Shown here in pieces: positions 1 to 7,738 of a stretch of 64,000 nucleotides of DNA. The notes under the pieces are model-generated. The model did no database searches. It saw only the letters and a program-made list of their open reading frames with translations, and had not been told where the DNA came from. The position numbers and the translations under genes are program-made. The stretch's first letter is position 1. Every line of letters starts with the position of its first letter. The stretch lies in contig NZ_VBUT01000004.1 in NCBI RefSeq assembly GCF_005863245.1, positions 372,001 through 436,000 on the forward strand, in the 5' to 3' direction. This DNA is from Nocardia cyriacigeorgica. GTDB taxonomy: Bacteria > Actinomycetota > Actinomycetes > Mycobacteriales > Mycobacteriaceae.

Positions 1-1034
1 CACCAGCCGCCGGTGGCGTCCAGGAACATCTTGCGGGAGGCGAACAGCTGGCCCTCCCAGTACTTCCAGCTGTGCGTACCGGCAGCCGGGAAGTCGAAGT
101 GCGCCTGGATGCCGAGGGTGCTCAGGCGGGCCTGGAAGGCGCGGGTGTTCACCAGCGACAGCGCCTCGAGGGCCATCGCGTTACCGGTGTTGAACACGCC
201 GATCGCCGAGTTCGGGTGATCGTGCGGGCCGGGCAGGCCGCTGGCCGCCGAGATGTACATCGGCAGACCCTTCAGCTGCGGCGCGAACACGAACGGGTCC
301 ATCCGCAGCCAGGCCGGGCTCCACGGCGCGGCCATCGAGTCGACGTTGTAGCGGCCGGCGTCCAGCATCGCGATGCGGATGGCCTCACGCATACCGGGCG
401 CGGAGATGTTCAGGTAGCCGGAGTAGGACGCGGCGGCCTTGAACTGATCGCGGTGGTAGGCGGCGAGGGCCAGGGCGGCGCTACCGCCCATGGACAGGCC
501 TGCGACCACATTGTTGGTGCGGGAGACGCCGTAGCCCTCGAGGAAGGTCGGCAGCTCCTTGGTCAGGAAGGTCTCCCACTTGTAGGTGGTCTTCTGACCG
601 TTGGTGTTGGACGGCGCGTACCAGTCGGCGTAGAAGCTGGACTGGCCGCCGACCGGCATCACCAGGGTGATGTTGTCGTTGGCGAACTGCTGCATCGCGT
701 TGGTCTCGAACGACCAGGCGTTGCGGTCGTCGCGGGCGCGCAGGCCGTCGAGCAGGTAGAGCGCGGCGTTGCCACCACGGGCGGCCCACTGCACCTGAAC
801 CTTGATCGGACCCATGCTGGACGGAACCATCAGTTCCTCGTAGCCACCGGCGGGCGCCCGCAGCGCGGGGCCGTGCACCGGAGCCGCGATGGCGGCGGTC
901 GGAGCAGCCACACCCGCGGCGATCGGCAGCGCTAGCGCCGCAGCGCCGACGGCCAGAATCCGGTTACGCCAACTGCGAGGCGCGCCTCGCCGTCCCGTGG
1001 TCCTCTTCGGGGCGGCCGCCCTGCCGAAACGCAT
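1..1034 (-). CDS. Antigen 85-type mycolyltransferase, 3' end cut by window edge
   Basis: Secreted esterase of the antigen 85 family, which moves mycolic acids between trehalose mycolates and arabinogalactan at the cell envelope. The ATG at 1032-1034 follows a purine-rich AGAAAGAGAGCAGG. A basic N-terminus and an Ala-rich hydrophobic stretch form a signal peptide of about 50 residues. Visible signatures are MPVGGQSSFYADW, the nucleophile elbow GLSMGGSAALALAAYH near residue 178, a late ALEALSLVNTRAFQ (acid residue) and GTHSWKYWEGQL (catalytic His), so the Ser-Glu-His triad appears intact. The reading frame runs off base 1, so only the C-terminal end is missing. Of the three tandem copies this one has the classical THSW motif and no Ser/Gly linker, so it is the closest to FbpA/B/C. 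Its exact fbp assignment cannot be made from sequence alone. Confidence 0.93.
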   Translation of the reverse strand, partial: MRFGRAAAPKRTTGRRGAPRSWRNRILAVGAAALALPIAAGVAAPTAAIAAPVHGPALRAPAGGYEELMVPSSMGPIKVQVQWAARGGNAALYLLDGLRARDDRNAWSFETNAMQQFANDNITLVMPVGGQSSFYADWYAPSNTNGQKTTYKWETFLTKELPTFLEGYGVSRTNNVVAGLSMGGSAALALAAYHRDQFKAAASYSGYLNISAPGMREAIRIAMLDAGRYNVDSMAAPWSPAWLRMDPFVFAPQLKGLPMYISAASGLPGPHDHPNSAIGVFNTGNAMALEALSLVNTRAFQARLSTLGIQAHFDFPAAGTHSWKYWEGQLFASRKMFLDATGGW

Positions 1035-1534
1035 GAATCCTGCTCTCTTTCTGCTGTTGTGGAGCCACCCGCGGCTGCGGGCGACACCCGTTCTGTGTCA
1101 ACGAGACGCCGCCGGGGCCTGTACCCGAATCCCGACCTTCCGGTACAGCCGTCGACGGCGCTACAACGATCTGGTCACACTGATGCTCGCTGGACGATAT
1201 TCGACCCCCGAATCGTTAGCAAGACCCGGGTTGATCTGCCTGGCCGAAAATCCGTCCGCGACAATCGGTGATCGTGCGGTGACACTACCGTGTCCCGTGG
1301 TTGATGTCGCGACGGACCTCATTATTTGTTCGTTATCCCAAATCAACGGGCGCGCACCAAGATCACCAACGCCGGTGGAACCTTCCGTTCCGCCGGATGA
1401 AGTGATCATGAACGGGCCGCAGCGAACTCCACGCGACGTCGGACCCGGCAACTTTCCCGCGTCCTTCGCACATCGCACATCGATTCGAGGAATAGCGGTA
1501 GAAATGCGCCGGAAATAGCCGGACAGCATGAATT
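1035..1534. other. 500-bp non-coding stretch between mycolyltransferase genes
   Basis: No credible gene is visible here. The open frames on both strands have no Shine-Dalgarno sequence, no recognisable protein content and inconsistent third-position composition. It should hold the promoter and 5' leader of the mycolyltransferase that starts at 1034 on the minus strand, and it ends at the terminator of the next gene. I see no clear -35/-10 pair or repeat. Confidence 0.6.
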
Positions 1535-1580
1535 AGGGCCCTGTCCGGACACCCGTGACGGGTGCACCGATCAGGGCCCT
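1535..1580 (-). terminator. Two-part hairpin terminator of the second mycolyltransferase
   Basis: An outer 9-bp stem (AGGGCCCTG at 1535-1543 with CAGGGCCCT at 1572-1580) encloses an inner 7-bp hairpin (CACCCGT at 1550-1556 with ACGGGTG at 1558-1564). It lies just past the TGA of the mycolyltransferase ending at 1595. There is no U-tract, as is usual in high-GC actinobacteria. Confidence 0.6.
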
Positions 1581-1594
1581 GCCGAATGTGCGGG

Positions 1595-2647
1595 TCAGCC
1601 GATATGCGCCGACAGATCCGGCGTCATCCGGGCAACTTCCTCGGCCCAGTAGGACCAGGCGTGAATACCGACGTTCGGGAAGGAATAGACCACATTGTTG
1701 GCGCCGAGGGTCGCCATCCTGACCTGGAAGGCGCGGGTGTTGGCCAGCGCCAGTGCCTCGAGCGCCATGCCGTTGACGGTGCCCGCGGTAGGGCCGTCGG
1801 CCGGGCCGGGCAGACCGCTGCCCGCGGAGACCCACAGGCGGGTGTTGTGGTCACGCAGCAGCGGCGCGAACACGAACGGGTCCATCCGCAGCCACTGCGG
1901 GCCCCACGGCGGCGCCATCGAGTCGACGTTGTAGCCGCCCGCGTCGAGCATCGCCATCCGGATCGCCTCGCGCATACCGGGCGCGGAAATGTTGAGGTAG
2001 CCCGAGTAGGAGCCGGCGAAGCTGAACTGGTCCGGGTGATAGGCGGCCAGCGTCAGCGCGGCACTTCCGCCCATCGACAAACCGAATACGCCATTGCGAT
2101 TGGGATTGAAGCCGAGCCGGTCGCGCAGCGCCCAGCGCAGATTCTGGGTCAGGAAGGTCTCCCACTGATACCGGTAGCTCTTACCGGGTCCCGCGGCGAG
2201 CGCGTTGAGCGCGCCCGAACCCGACGACGAACCGGTGCCCGGCGGGATGCCGGCGAAACTGCTCGGCGCATTCCAGTCGGCGTAGAAGCTGGACATACCG
2301 CCGACCGGCATCACCACATTGATGTTCCAGTCGGTGAGCAGTTGCGCGACGTTGGTGTCGATCTCCCAGCCGCTCAGCGTCTCCGGGGCGCGCAGACCGT
2401 CGAGGGCGTAGACCACCCGGTTGGTGTTGCCGTCCTTGGCGCGGAAGACGCGCGATTTGATCGGGCCCATCCCGGAATCGACCCAGAAATCGAAACCGGC
2501 GGGGTTGAACGCCGCCGAGGCGGGCGCGGCCGGACCCGCTATGGACACCCCCATGGGGACGAGCATCGCCGCGGCGACACCTATCGCCGCACGTTTCACC
2601 CATGAGCCGGACCGCGTCGTTCTACCGGGCCTGCGCGCACTTCGCAT
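1595..2647 (-). CDS. Antigen 85-type mycolyltransferase (second tandem copy)
   Basis: Secreted alpha/beta-hydrolase of about 350 residues, predicted to transfer mycolic acids in the outer envelope. The ATG at 2645-2647 is preferred because GAAAGG lies about 10 nt upstream, as in the neighbouring paralogue; longer in-frame extensions lack coding character. A twin-Arg-rich start and a hydrophobic core make a signal peptide ending near PASA. The mature protein begins AFNPAGFDFWVDSGMGP. The nucleophile elbow is VFGLSMGGSAALTLAAYH, the acid lies in ALEALALANTR, and the His is in GIHAWSYW, where classical antigen 85 has THSW. A short Gly/Ser-rich linker interrupts the region after SSFYADWN. It resembles the copy at 2947-4038 more than the one at 1-1034, which suggests a recent duplication. 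Confidence 0.9.
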   Translation of the reverse strand: MRSARRPGRTTRSGSWVKRAAIGVAAAMLVPMGVSIAGPAAPASAAFNPAGFDFWVDSGMGPIKSRVFRAKDGNTNRVVYALDGLRAPETLSGWEIDTNVAQLLTDWNINVVMPVGGMSSFYADWNAPSSFAGIPPGTGSSSGSGALNALAAGPGKSYRYQWETFLTQNLRWALRDRLGFNPNRNGVFGLSMGGSAALTLAAYHPDQFSFAGSYSGYLNISAPGMREAIRMAMLDAGGYNVDSMAPPWGPQWLRMDPFVFAPLLRDHNTRLWVSAGSGLPGPADGPTAGTVNGMALEALALANTRAFQVRMATLGANNVVYSFPNVGIHAWSYWAEEVARMTPDLSAHIG

Positions 2648-2895
2648 TCGACTAGACCTTTCGCCTGAACGGCCGGTCAGCAATCGTATGGCTACGACAC
2701 CGGCCTCCTCATCGGACACCGGGTGACCGCGTCGGACGATCGTGAAACGCGCCCACCTGTGTGCATGTTCCTGATGTATCAATCGACAATGAATGCCTCC
2801 ATGTTGCTGGATGGTGATCCATCCCACAACTGCGGCGGGCTTCCGTATGCACATTCGTTGCCGCGCGGTGGGCGGACGTGCCCCGAAACGAGACC

Positions 2896-2926
2896 GGCCG
2901 CCCGGCGCGCGATGCGCCGGGCGGCC
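2896..2926 (-). terminator. Perfect 13-bp hairpin after the third mycolyltransferase
   Basis: GGCCGCCCGGCGC (2896-2908) pairs perfectly with GCGCCGGGCGGCC (2914-2926) around a GCGAT loop. It sits 20 bp past the TAG of the minus-strand gene ending at 2947, and is a likely intrinsic terminator without a U-tract. Confidence 0.75.
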
Positions 2927-2946
2927 TGCGATATCGGACCCGTTGC

Positions 2947-4038
2947 CTAGCCGATGTGGGCCGACAGGTCGGGGATCATCCGGTAGACCTCGGACTCCCA
3001 GTTGCGCCAGTTGTGCACACCGACGGGCGGGAAGCTGTAGGTCACGTTGTTCGCGCCCAGCGTCATCATCCTGACCTGGAAGGCCCTGGTGTTGACCAGC
3101 GCGAGCGCCTCCAGCGGCATGCCCTGGATGATGTCGAGTGGCGCGGTGGCGTCGGCCGGGCCCGGCAGGCCACTGCCCGCGGCGACCCACAGCCTGGTGT
3201 TGTTGGCCTTGAGTCGCGGTGCGAACACGAACGGATCCATCCGCAGCCACTGCGGACCCCACGGCGGCGCCATGGCGTCGATGTTGTAACCACCGGCACT
3301 CAGCATGGCCACACGCAGCGCCTCACGCATACCGGGCGCGGAGATGTTCAGGTAACCGGAGTAGGAGCCGGCGAAGCTGAACTGGTCCGGGTGGTAGGCG
3401 GCCAGGGTCAGCGCGGCGCTGCCGCCCATCGACAGGCCGAAGACGCCGTTGTTGTTCGGGTTGAACCCGAGCCGGTCACGCAACGCCCAGCGCAGGTGCT
3501 TGGTGAGGAAGGTTTCCCACTTGTAGGTGTTGGTCTTGCCAAGGGTCTCGGTCCAGCCGGAGGAACCCGTCGCGGCCGAGCCGGACGACGAGCCCGACGA
3601 CGAACCCGCCGAACCGGTGTTCAGGCCGAGGAAATCGCTCGGGCCGTTCCAGTCGGCGTAGAAACTCGACGGACCACCGACGGGCATGACCACGTTGATG
3701 TTCCACTTGGTCAGCTCACGGACGACCTCGGTCTCGATCTCCCAGCCGTTCAGGTCGCCACGGGCCCGCATACCGTCCAGGGCGTAGACGACCCGGTTGG
3801 TGTTGCCGTCCGCGGCGCGGAAGACGCGGGACTTGATCGGCCCCATCTCCGAATCGACCCAGAAGTCGATTCCGGCTGGGTTGAATGCCGCCGACGCCGT
3901 CGCGCCGGGGCCTGCCACCGACGCCCCGAGCGGTAGCAGCACTGCCAGCGACAGGAGCATCGATCGCTTCAACCAGGAACCGGCTCTTCGGACTCCCGGT
4001 CGGCCACCGTGCGCTCTGCGCGCGATCACGCCTCGCAT
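2947..4038 (-). CDS. Antigen 85-type mycolyltransferase (third tandem copy, Ser/Gly linker)
   Basis: Third tandem secreted mycolyltransferase, about 363 residues. Two ATGs compete: 4038, with GAAAGG 11 nt upstream exactly as in the paralogue at 2647, and 4059. The shorter is chosen by analogy. The signal peptide ends near TASA and the mature protein starts AFNPAGIDFWVDSEMGP. The catalytic elbow is VFGLSMGGSAALTLAAYH, the acid lies in PLEALALVNTR, and the His is in GVHNWRNW. After NGPSDFLG there is a Ser/Gly-rich insert of about 25 residues, longer than in the second copy, at a loop near the acyl-binding side of the fold. Enzymatic function is likely because all triad motifs are present; the acceptor preference is unknown. 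Confidence 0.9.
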   Translation of the reverse strand: MRGVIARRAHGGRPGVRRAGSWLKRSMLLSLAVLLPLGASVAGPGATASAAFNPAGIDFWVDSEMGPIKSRVFRAADGNTNRVVYALDGMRARGDLNGWEIETEVVRELTKWNINVVMPVGGPSSFYADWNGPSDFLGLNTGSAGSSSGSSSGSAATGSSGWTETLGKTNTYKWETFLTKHLRWALRDRLGFNPNNNGVFGLSMGGSAALTLAAYHPDQFSFAGSYSGYLNISAPGMREALRVAMLSAGGYNIDAMAPPWGPQWLRMDPFVFAPRLKANNTRLWVAAGSGLPGPADATAPLDIIQGMPLEALALVNTRAFQVRMMTLGANNVTYSFPPVGVHNWRNWESEVYRMIPDLSAHIG

Positions 4039-4221
4039 GTGTTCTCGGCCTTTCGTCATGCGGCGGTCGCCGCGTTCCTCGGTGCCACCGTGCCCCGGCC
4101 CACGTTTCGGGCAGGACACGGCGGGGTACCACGGCAGCCTAACCCGTGACCTATGCCAGGGCGTTATCAAAACGAGACAAAGTGAGGCACGCCGCTTTGT
4201 TTCCGGCGTGTCGATAACGCG

Positions 4222-6192
4222 CTAGCGCGGTGGCTGCGGGTAGGGATCGACCAACCCGCAACGCTGGATCTCGTACTTGGGCACCCGCTCGATACGGTAC
4301 TTCGCGAAGTTCAGCGCGTTGCGGAGGTTGTGCTTGAACCGATCCCATGTCAGCTCGTCGCGGTAGGACAGCAGCAGGGCGTGGGTCTGCGGGCACGACA
4401 TCGCCACCCGCGCCTGGGTCACCCACTTCTCGTCCAGGTACCAGGGCATCCACGGTTTCTGGTCCACCATGCCGGTATCGACGATCACCCAGTCCGGGAA
4501 CAGGCTCTTGTCGTGGCCGATGCGGCCGTCCTCGAGCCGTTCGGTGTGCGCGGCCAGCGGGTAGGCCAGGCCCATCGGGTCGATCACCCGCACGTCCAGC
4601 GGGACGTTCATGCTGGTCATGCCCAGGTTCAGGAAGTAGACGGTATGGCCTGCGCCGCCCTCGGGGATGGGCTGCGGCGGCGGCGCGACGTACCAGAACA
4701 TGAACGACGGCGAATTCAGCAGCAGCCCGCCGTTGGGGTTGGCCATGATGTCGTTGACCATCGGCCGCATCCGGGCGTAGTCGAGGTAGTCCTCGGCCAG
4801 GATCGGATGGTCGTGGCCGGTATTGAGCACGTAGTAGACGCGCTCGTCGACGATGCCGGACGAGCTGATCTTGGTGCCGGTGGTGATCGCGGTGGTCCCC
4901 ATGGCCAGCAGCGACCACACCACCGTGCCGACCAGCGCCAGCGAGGTCAGCACGAACGCGCCGCTGCGCGCCGAGATCGACCGGAATCCGGCTTCGGGCA
5001 ACCGCACCGGCAGCACCATGACCGGGGCGAGCAGGCAGAACAGTTGCGACAGCAGCATCCGGCCGTGCATGAAGTCGCCGCCGACACGCAGCGCGTAGAT
5101 GGTCAGGATGACGCCGCTGCCGAGCATCAACGCGACGACGGCACTCGGCGAACGCAGCCACCGCCGGAACCGGAGCGTCCAGCGGGCCCGTGGCTCATCG
5201 GAGTGCTCGGCCTGCTCGGCGCCGGCCCGTCCGGCGCGCGCCGCGACGATCCCGGCGATGAGCAGGATCAACAGCGGAACCCACAGGAAGTACGGCCCGA
5301 CCAGATCCCACAGGTAGGTGAAACCCTGCTCCCATTTCGCACCGCCGGCATCCTTGGCCACGGCCGTATTCGGGTACGGCAGACCGTAATAGCCCATCCG
5401 CCAGATCTGGTAGCCCAGCGGCAGCAGCCCGGCCACCGCGACGATGATCAGCCGCAGCACGCCCGGACGCAGCCGCCCGGCGGGCATCGGCGCCAGGAAG
5501 ATCATCAGCAGCGCCAGGCCGCCGACCAGCGTCATCTCCGGACGGATCAGCGGCGCCAACCCGGCGAGGAACACCAGTCCGAGCAGGCCGGGCACCCGCA
5601 CCCGTTCGGCCTGACTCCACCGCACCATCAGCCAGAACAGCAGGCCGAGCCAGCAGATGACCAGACCGCTCTCCAAACCGGAGGTCACGTAGTCACGAGC
5701 AGGCGGCACCGCGATATAGACCAGCGCGCCCGCCGGCAGCAGCAGCGCCGACGACGATCCGCCCCACAGCCGCGCCGAGCCCAGCATGGCGAACACGATC
5801 GCCAGCACCGACAGCGTCAGCGCGACGCCGAGCACCACGTACTCCAGGCGCGCCTGCGTGAGCCAGCTGAAGAACCAGACGATGTAGGTCCATGCGGTGC
5901 TGGTGTTGGTTTCGACCCGCTCGCCCGCATTGAACACCGGGCCGTTGCCCGCGAGCAGATTGCGCACGGTGCGCAGCACGATCAGGCCGTCGTCGGCGAT
6001 CCAGCGGCGTTGCCAGCCACCGATCGCGAACAGTGCGGCGGTCAGCGCCACCCCACCGACGAATGTGGCCCGGGATAGTCGGGCGATACGCGAAGCCGGG
6101 GCGGTCTGCTCCTCGGCAGCCGCCCGGTCCGCGTATTCGGTTCCCTCCGCTCCCGCTACCAGCATCTCGTCAGGTGAGATAGACAGCGACAC
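4222..6192 (-). CDS. aftB: AftB-like terminal beta-(1->2) arabinofuranosyltransferase
   Basis: Polytopic GT-C glycosyltransferase (656 residues from the GTG at 6192) predicted to add the terminal beta-1,2-arabinofuranose residues of arabinogalactan and lipoarabinomannan from decaprenyl-phospho-arabinose. About ten hydrophobic segments are followed by a soluble extracytoplasmic C-terminal domain. The acidic pair D67-D68 in WIADDGLIVLR, after the first membrane segment, matches the catalytic aspartates described for corynebacterial AftB. The frame overlaps the 3' end of ubiA by 23 bp; an ATG at 6165, just past the ubiA stop, is the alternative start. Lying directly downstream of ubiA, glfT2 and glf, it matches Rv3805c in order and content. 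Confidence 0.93.
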   Translation of the reverse strand: MSLSISPDEMLVAGAEGTEYADRAAAEEQTAPASRIARLSRATFVGGVALTAALFAIGGWQRRWIADDGLIVLRTVRNLLAGNGPVFNAGERVETNTSTAWTYIVWFFSWLTQARLEYVVLGVALTLSVLAIVFAMLGSARLWGGSSSALLLPAGALVYIAVPPARDYVTSGLESGLVICWLGLLFWLMVRWSQAERVRVPGLLGLVFLAGLAPLIRPEMTLVGGLALLMIFLAPMPAGRLRPGVLRLIIVAVAGLLPLGYQIWRMGYYGLPYPNTAVAKDAGGAKWEQGFTYLWDLVGPYFLWVPLLILLIAGIVAARAGRAGAEQAEHSDEPRARWTLRFRRWLRSPSAVVALMLGSGVILTIYALRVGGDFMHGRMLLSQLFCLLAPVMVLPVRLPEAGFRSISARSGAFVLTSLALVGTVVWSLLAMGTTAITTGTKISSSGIVDERVYYVLNTGHDHPILAEDYLDYARMRPMVNDIMANPNGGLLLNSPSFMFWYVAPPPQPIPEGGAGHTVYFLNLGMTSMNVPLDVRVIDPMGLAYPLAAHTERLEDGRIGHDKSLFPDWVIVDTGMVDQKPWMPWYLDEKWVTQARVAMSCPQTHALLLSYRDELTWDRFKHNLRNALNFAKYRIERVPKYEIQRCGLVDPYPQPPR

Positions 6193-7132
6193 CTACCGCT
6201 CCGATCCAGGCGATTGCGAGGAACTGGAGGACCCGGTCCCCCAGCGCGATCTCTTCGGGTTCGCCGGCCTCGCCGCCATCGACGTCGACCGCGTACCGCA
6301 GGATTGCGATGGTAAACGGAACCATCGAGATGGCGTACCAGTTCGTGTTATTGGCTTCGCCCTGCTCGAAGGCCCACAGGCCGTAGAACACCACGACCGC
6401 GGTCGCGGCCAGCGTCCAGATGAAACGCAGATAGGTGGGCGTGTAGTACTCGAGCGACTTGCGGATCTTGGCGCCGGTACCCAGCGCGATCTGCAATTCG
6501 GCATAGCGCTTGCCCGCCGCCATGAACAGCGAACCGAAGGCCATGATCAGCAGGAACCACTGCGACAGTTCGATATCGGCGGCCGCACCACCGGCGACGG
6601 CGCGCAGCAGGAAGCCCGAGGACACGATGCAGATGTCGAGCACGGCCTGATGCTTGAGACCGAAGCAGTAGGCGAGCTGGATGCCGATGTAGACCGCCAT
6701 CACGACCGCGAGCTGCCAGGAGGCCAGCAGCGAACCGAGGATCGAACCGGCCAGCAGCACCACCGCCAGCAGGTAGGCCAGGTTCACCGGCACCACACCG
6801 GCCGCGATCGGCCGGTAGCGCTTGGTCGGGTGGGCGCGGTCGGCCTCGACGTCCATCGAGTCGTTGACCAGGTAGATGCCCGAGGCCGCCATGCAGAACA
6901 CCACGAACGCGATCGCGACATGGGCGAGCACCGAGGCGTCGCCGAGCACGTCGGGGCCGGCGGCCAGCGGCGCGGCCAGCACCAGGACGTTCTTGACCCA
7001 CTGCCGGGGCCGGACCGCCTTGATCAGGCCACCGGCCAGAGTCTTGGGCGGGCCCTTGACGACGGCTTCGGCCAGATCGGCGCCGGTCGGCTCTTCACTC
7101 ATCTCAACCAAGGCCTTTTCTTCAGTGGTCAT
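6170..7132 (-). CDS. ubiA: Decaprenyl-phosphate phosphoribosyltransferase (DPPR synthase)
   Basis: Membrane UbiA-superfamily prenyltransferase that joins decaprenyl phosphate to phosphoribosyl pyrophosphate, the first committed step to the arabinose donor DPA. About 320 residues with roughly nine membrane segments. The Asp-rich motif NDSMDVEADRAHPTKRYRP matches the N-D-x-x-D-x-x-x-D metal/diphosphate site, and a second conserved patch is DICIVSSGFLLRAVAGG. The ATG at 7132 overlaps the end of the PAP2 gene by 11 bp; a second ATG at 7102, with AAAAGG upstream, is a possible start. It corresponds to Rv3806c and sits between its usual partners. Confidence 0.94.
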   Translation of the reverse strand: MTTEEKALVEMSEEPTGADLAEAVVKGPPKTLAGGLIKAVRPRQWVKNVLVLAAPLAAGPDVLGDASVLAHVAIAFVVFCMAASGIYLVNDSMDVEADRAHPTKRYRPIAAGVVPVNLAYLLAVVLLAGSILGSLLASWQLAVVMAVYIGIQLAYCFGLKHQAVLDICIVSSGFLLRAVAGGAAADIELSQWFLLIMAFGSLFMAAGKRYAELQIALGTGAKIRKSLEYYTPTYLRFIWTLAATAVVVFYGLWAFEQGEANNTNWYAISMVPFTIAILRYAVDVDGGEAGEPEEIALGDRVLQFLAIAWIGAVGVAVYLT

Positions 7133-7733
7133 GTTTACGCGCCCGTCGCGAAGCCAACCGCTTCTCGGTCCCGAGCAGCGCGGCAGCCGACGCCGCACCG
7201 AGCGCGGAACCGGCGAGCACGTCCGAGGGGTAATGCACCCCGAGCACGACCCGGGACAGCACCATCGGCGGGACGAGCACCGCAGGCAAGGGTAGCCCGG
7301 TCAATCTGCCGAGCAACACCGCAGCGGCGGCGGTGGAGGTCGCATGCGAGGACGGGAAGCTGAGCTTGCTCGGCGTCGACACGTTGACCTGCACCGACGG
7401 ATCGTTCGGGCGCGGACGCCGGACCACCCGCTTGATCACGATCGAGGCCGCGTGCGCGCCGACCGCGCCGACCGCCACCCCGGCCCACTGCCTGCGGCGC
7501 GGCTTGTCGACCAGCCAGCCGGCGGCGGCGATGCCGACCCAGCCGAGCGCGTGCTCACCGAAGTGCGACATCGCGCGGGCCGCGGAGACGACGGCCGGGT
7601 TGGCGCCGATGGTGCCCTGCACGGCGTTGATGATCGCGACCTCGCGCGGGACCTCGACGTATTCGCCGCTGCACGCGCAGGCGCCGCCGCAGCCCTCGTC
7701 GGCCGGGTCGACCAGGGGCAGGCTCGGGTTCAT
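7122..7733 (-). CDS. PAP2-family phosphatase of the DPA pathway (Rv3807c-like)
   Basis: Small integral-membrane phosphatase, about 203 residues. All three PAP2 signature blocks are present: KRVVRRPRP (K-x6-RP), FPSSHATS (PSxH) and SRVVLGVHYPSDV (SR-x5-H-x3-D). In mycobacteria the gene at this position is thought to dephosphorylate decaprenyl-phosphoryl-5-phosphoribose, the step between UbiA and the DprE1/E2 epimerase. The ATG at 7733 has GAGAAG eight bases upstream; an in-frame GTG at 7742 overlaps the glfT2 stop as GTGA and could also be used. The N-terminus holds a short Cys-rich stretch (CGGACAC), unusual for the family. Confidence 0.88.
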   Translation of the reverse strand: MNPSLPLVDPADEGCGGACACSGEYVEVPREVAIINAVQGTIGANPAVVSAARAMSHFGEHALGWVGIAAAGWLVDKPRRRQWAGVAVGAVGAHAASIVIKRVVRRPRPNDPSVQVNVSTPSKLSFPSSHATSTAAAAVLLGRLTGLPLPAVLVPPMVLSRVVLGVHYPSDVLAGSALGAASAAALLGTEKRLASRRARKHDH

Positions 7734-7738
7734 CGCGT

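Noticed and set aside
72..935. Long plus-strand open frames opposite the mycolyltransferases
   Set aside because: They are antisense shadows of clearly recognisable secreted esterases, with Arg/His/Gly-rich composition typical of high-GC reverse frames.
2648..3262. Extension of the second mycolyltransferase to 555 residues
   Set aside because: The added N-terminus overlaps the end of the third copy and would destroy the signal peptide; the ATG at 2647 has a ribosome site.
4330..6078. 582-codon plus-strand frame antisense to aftB
   Set aside because: Composition is Gln/His/Arg-rich without family content, while the minus strand encodes a clear AftB-like enzyme.
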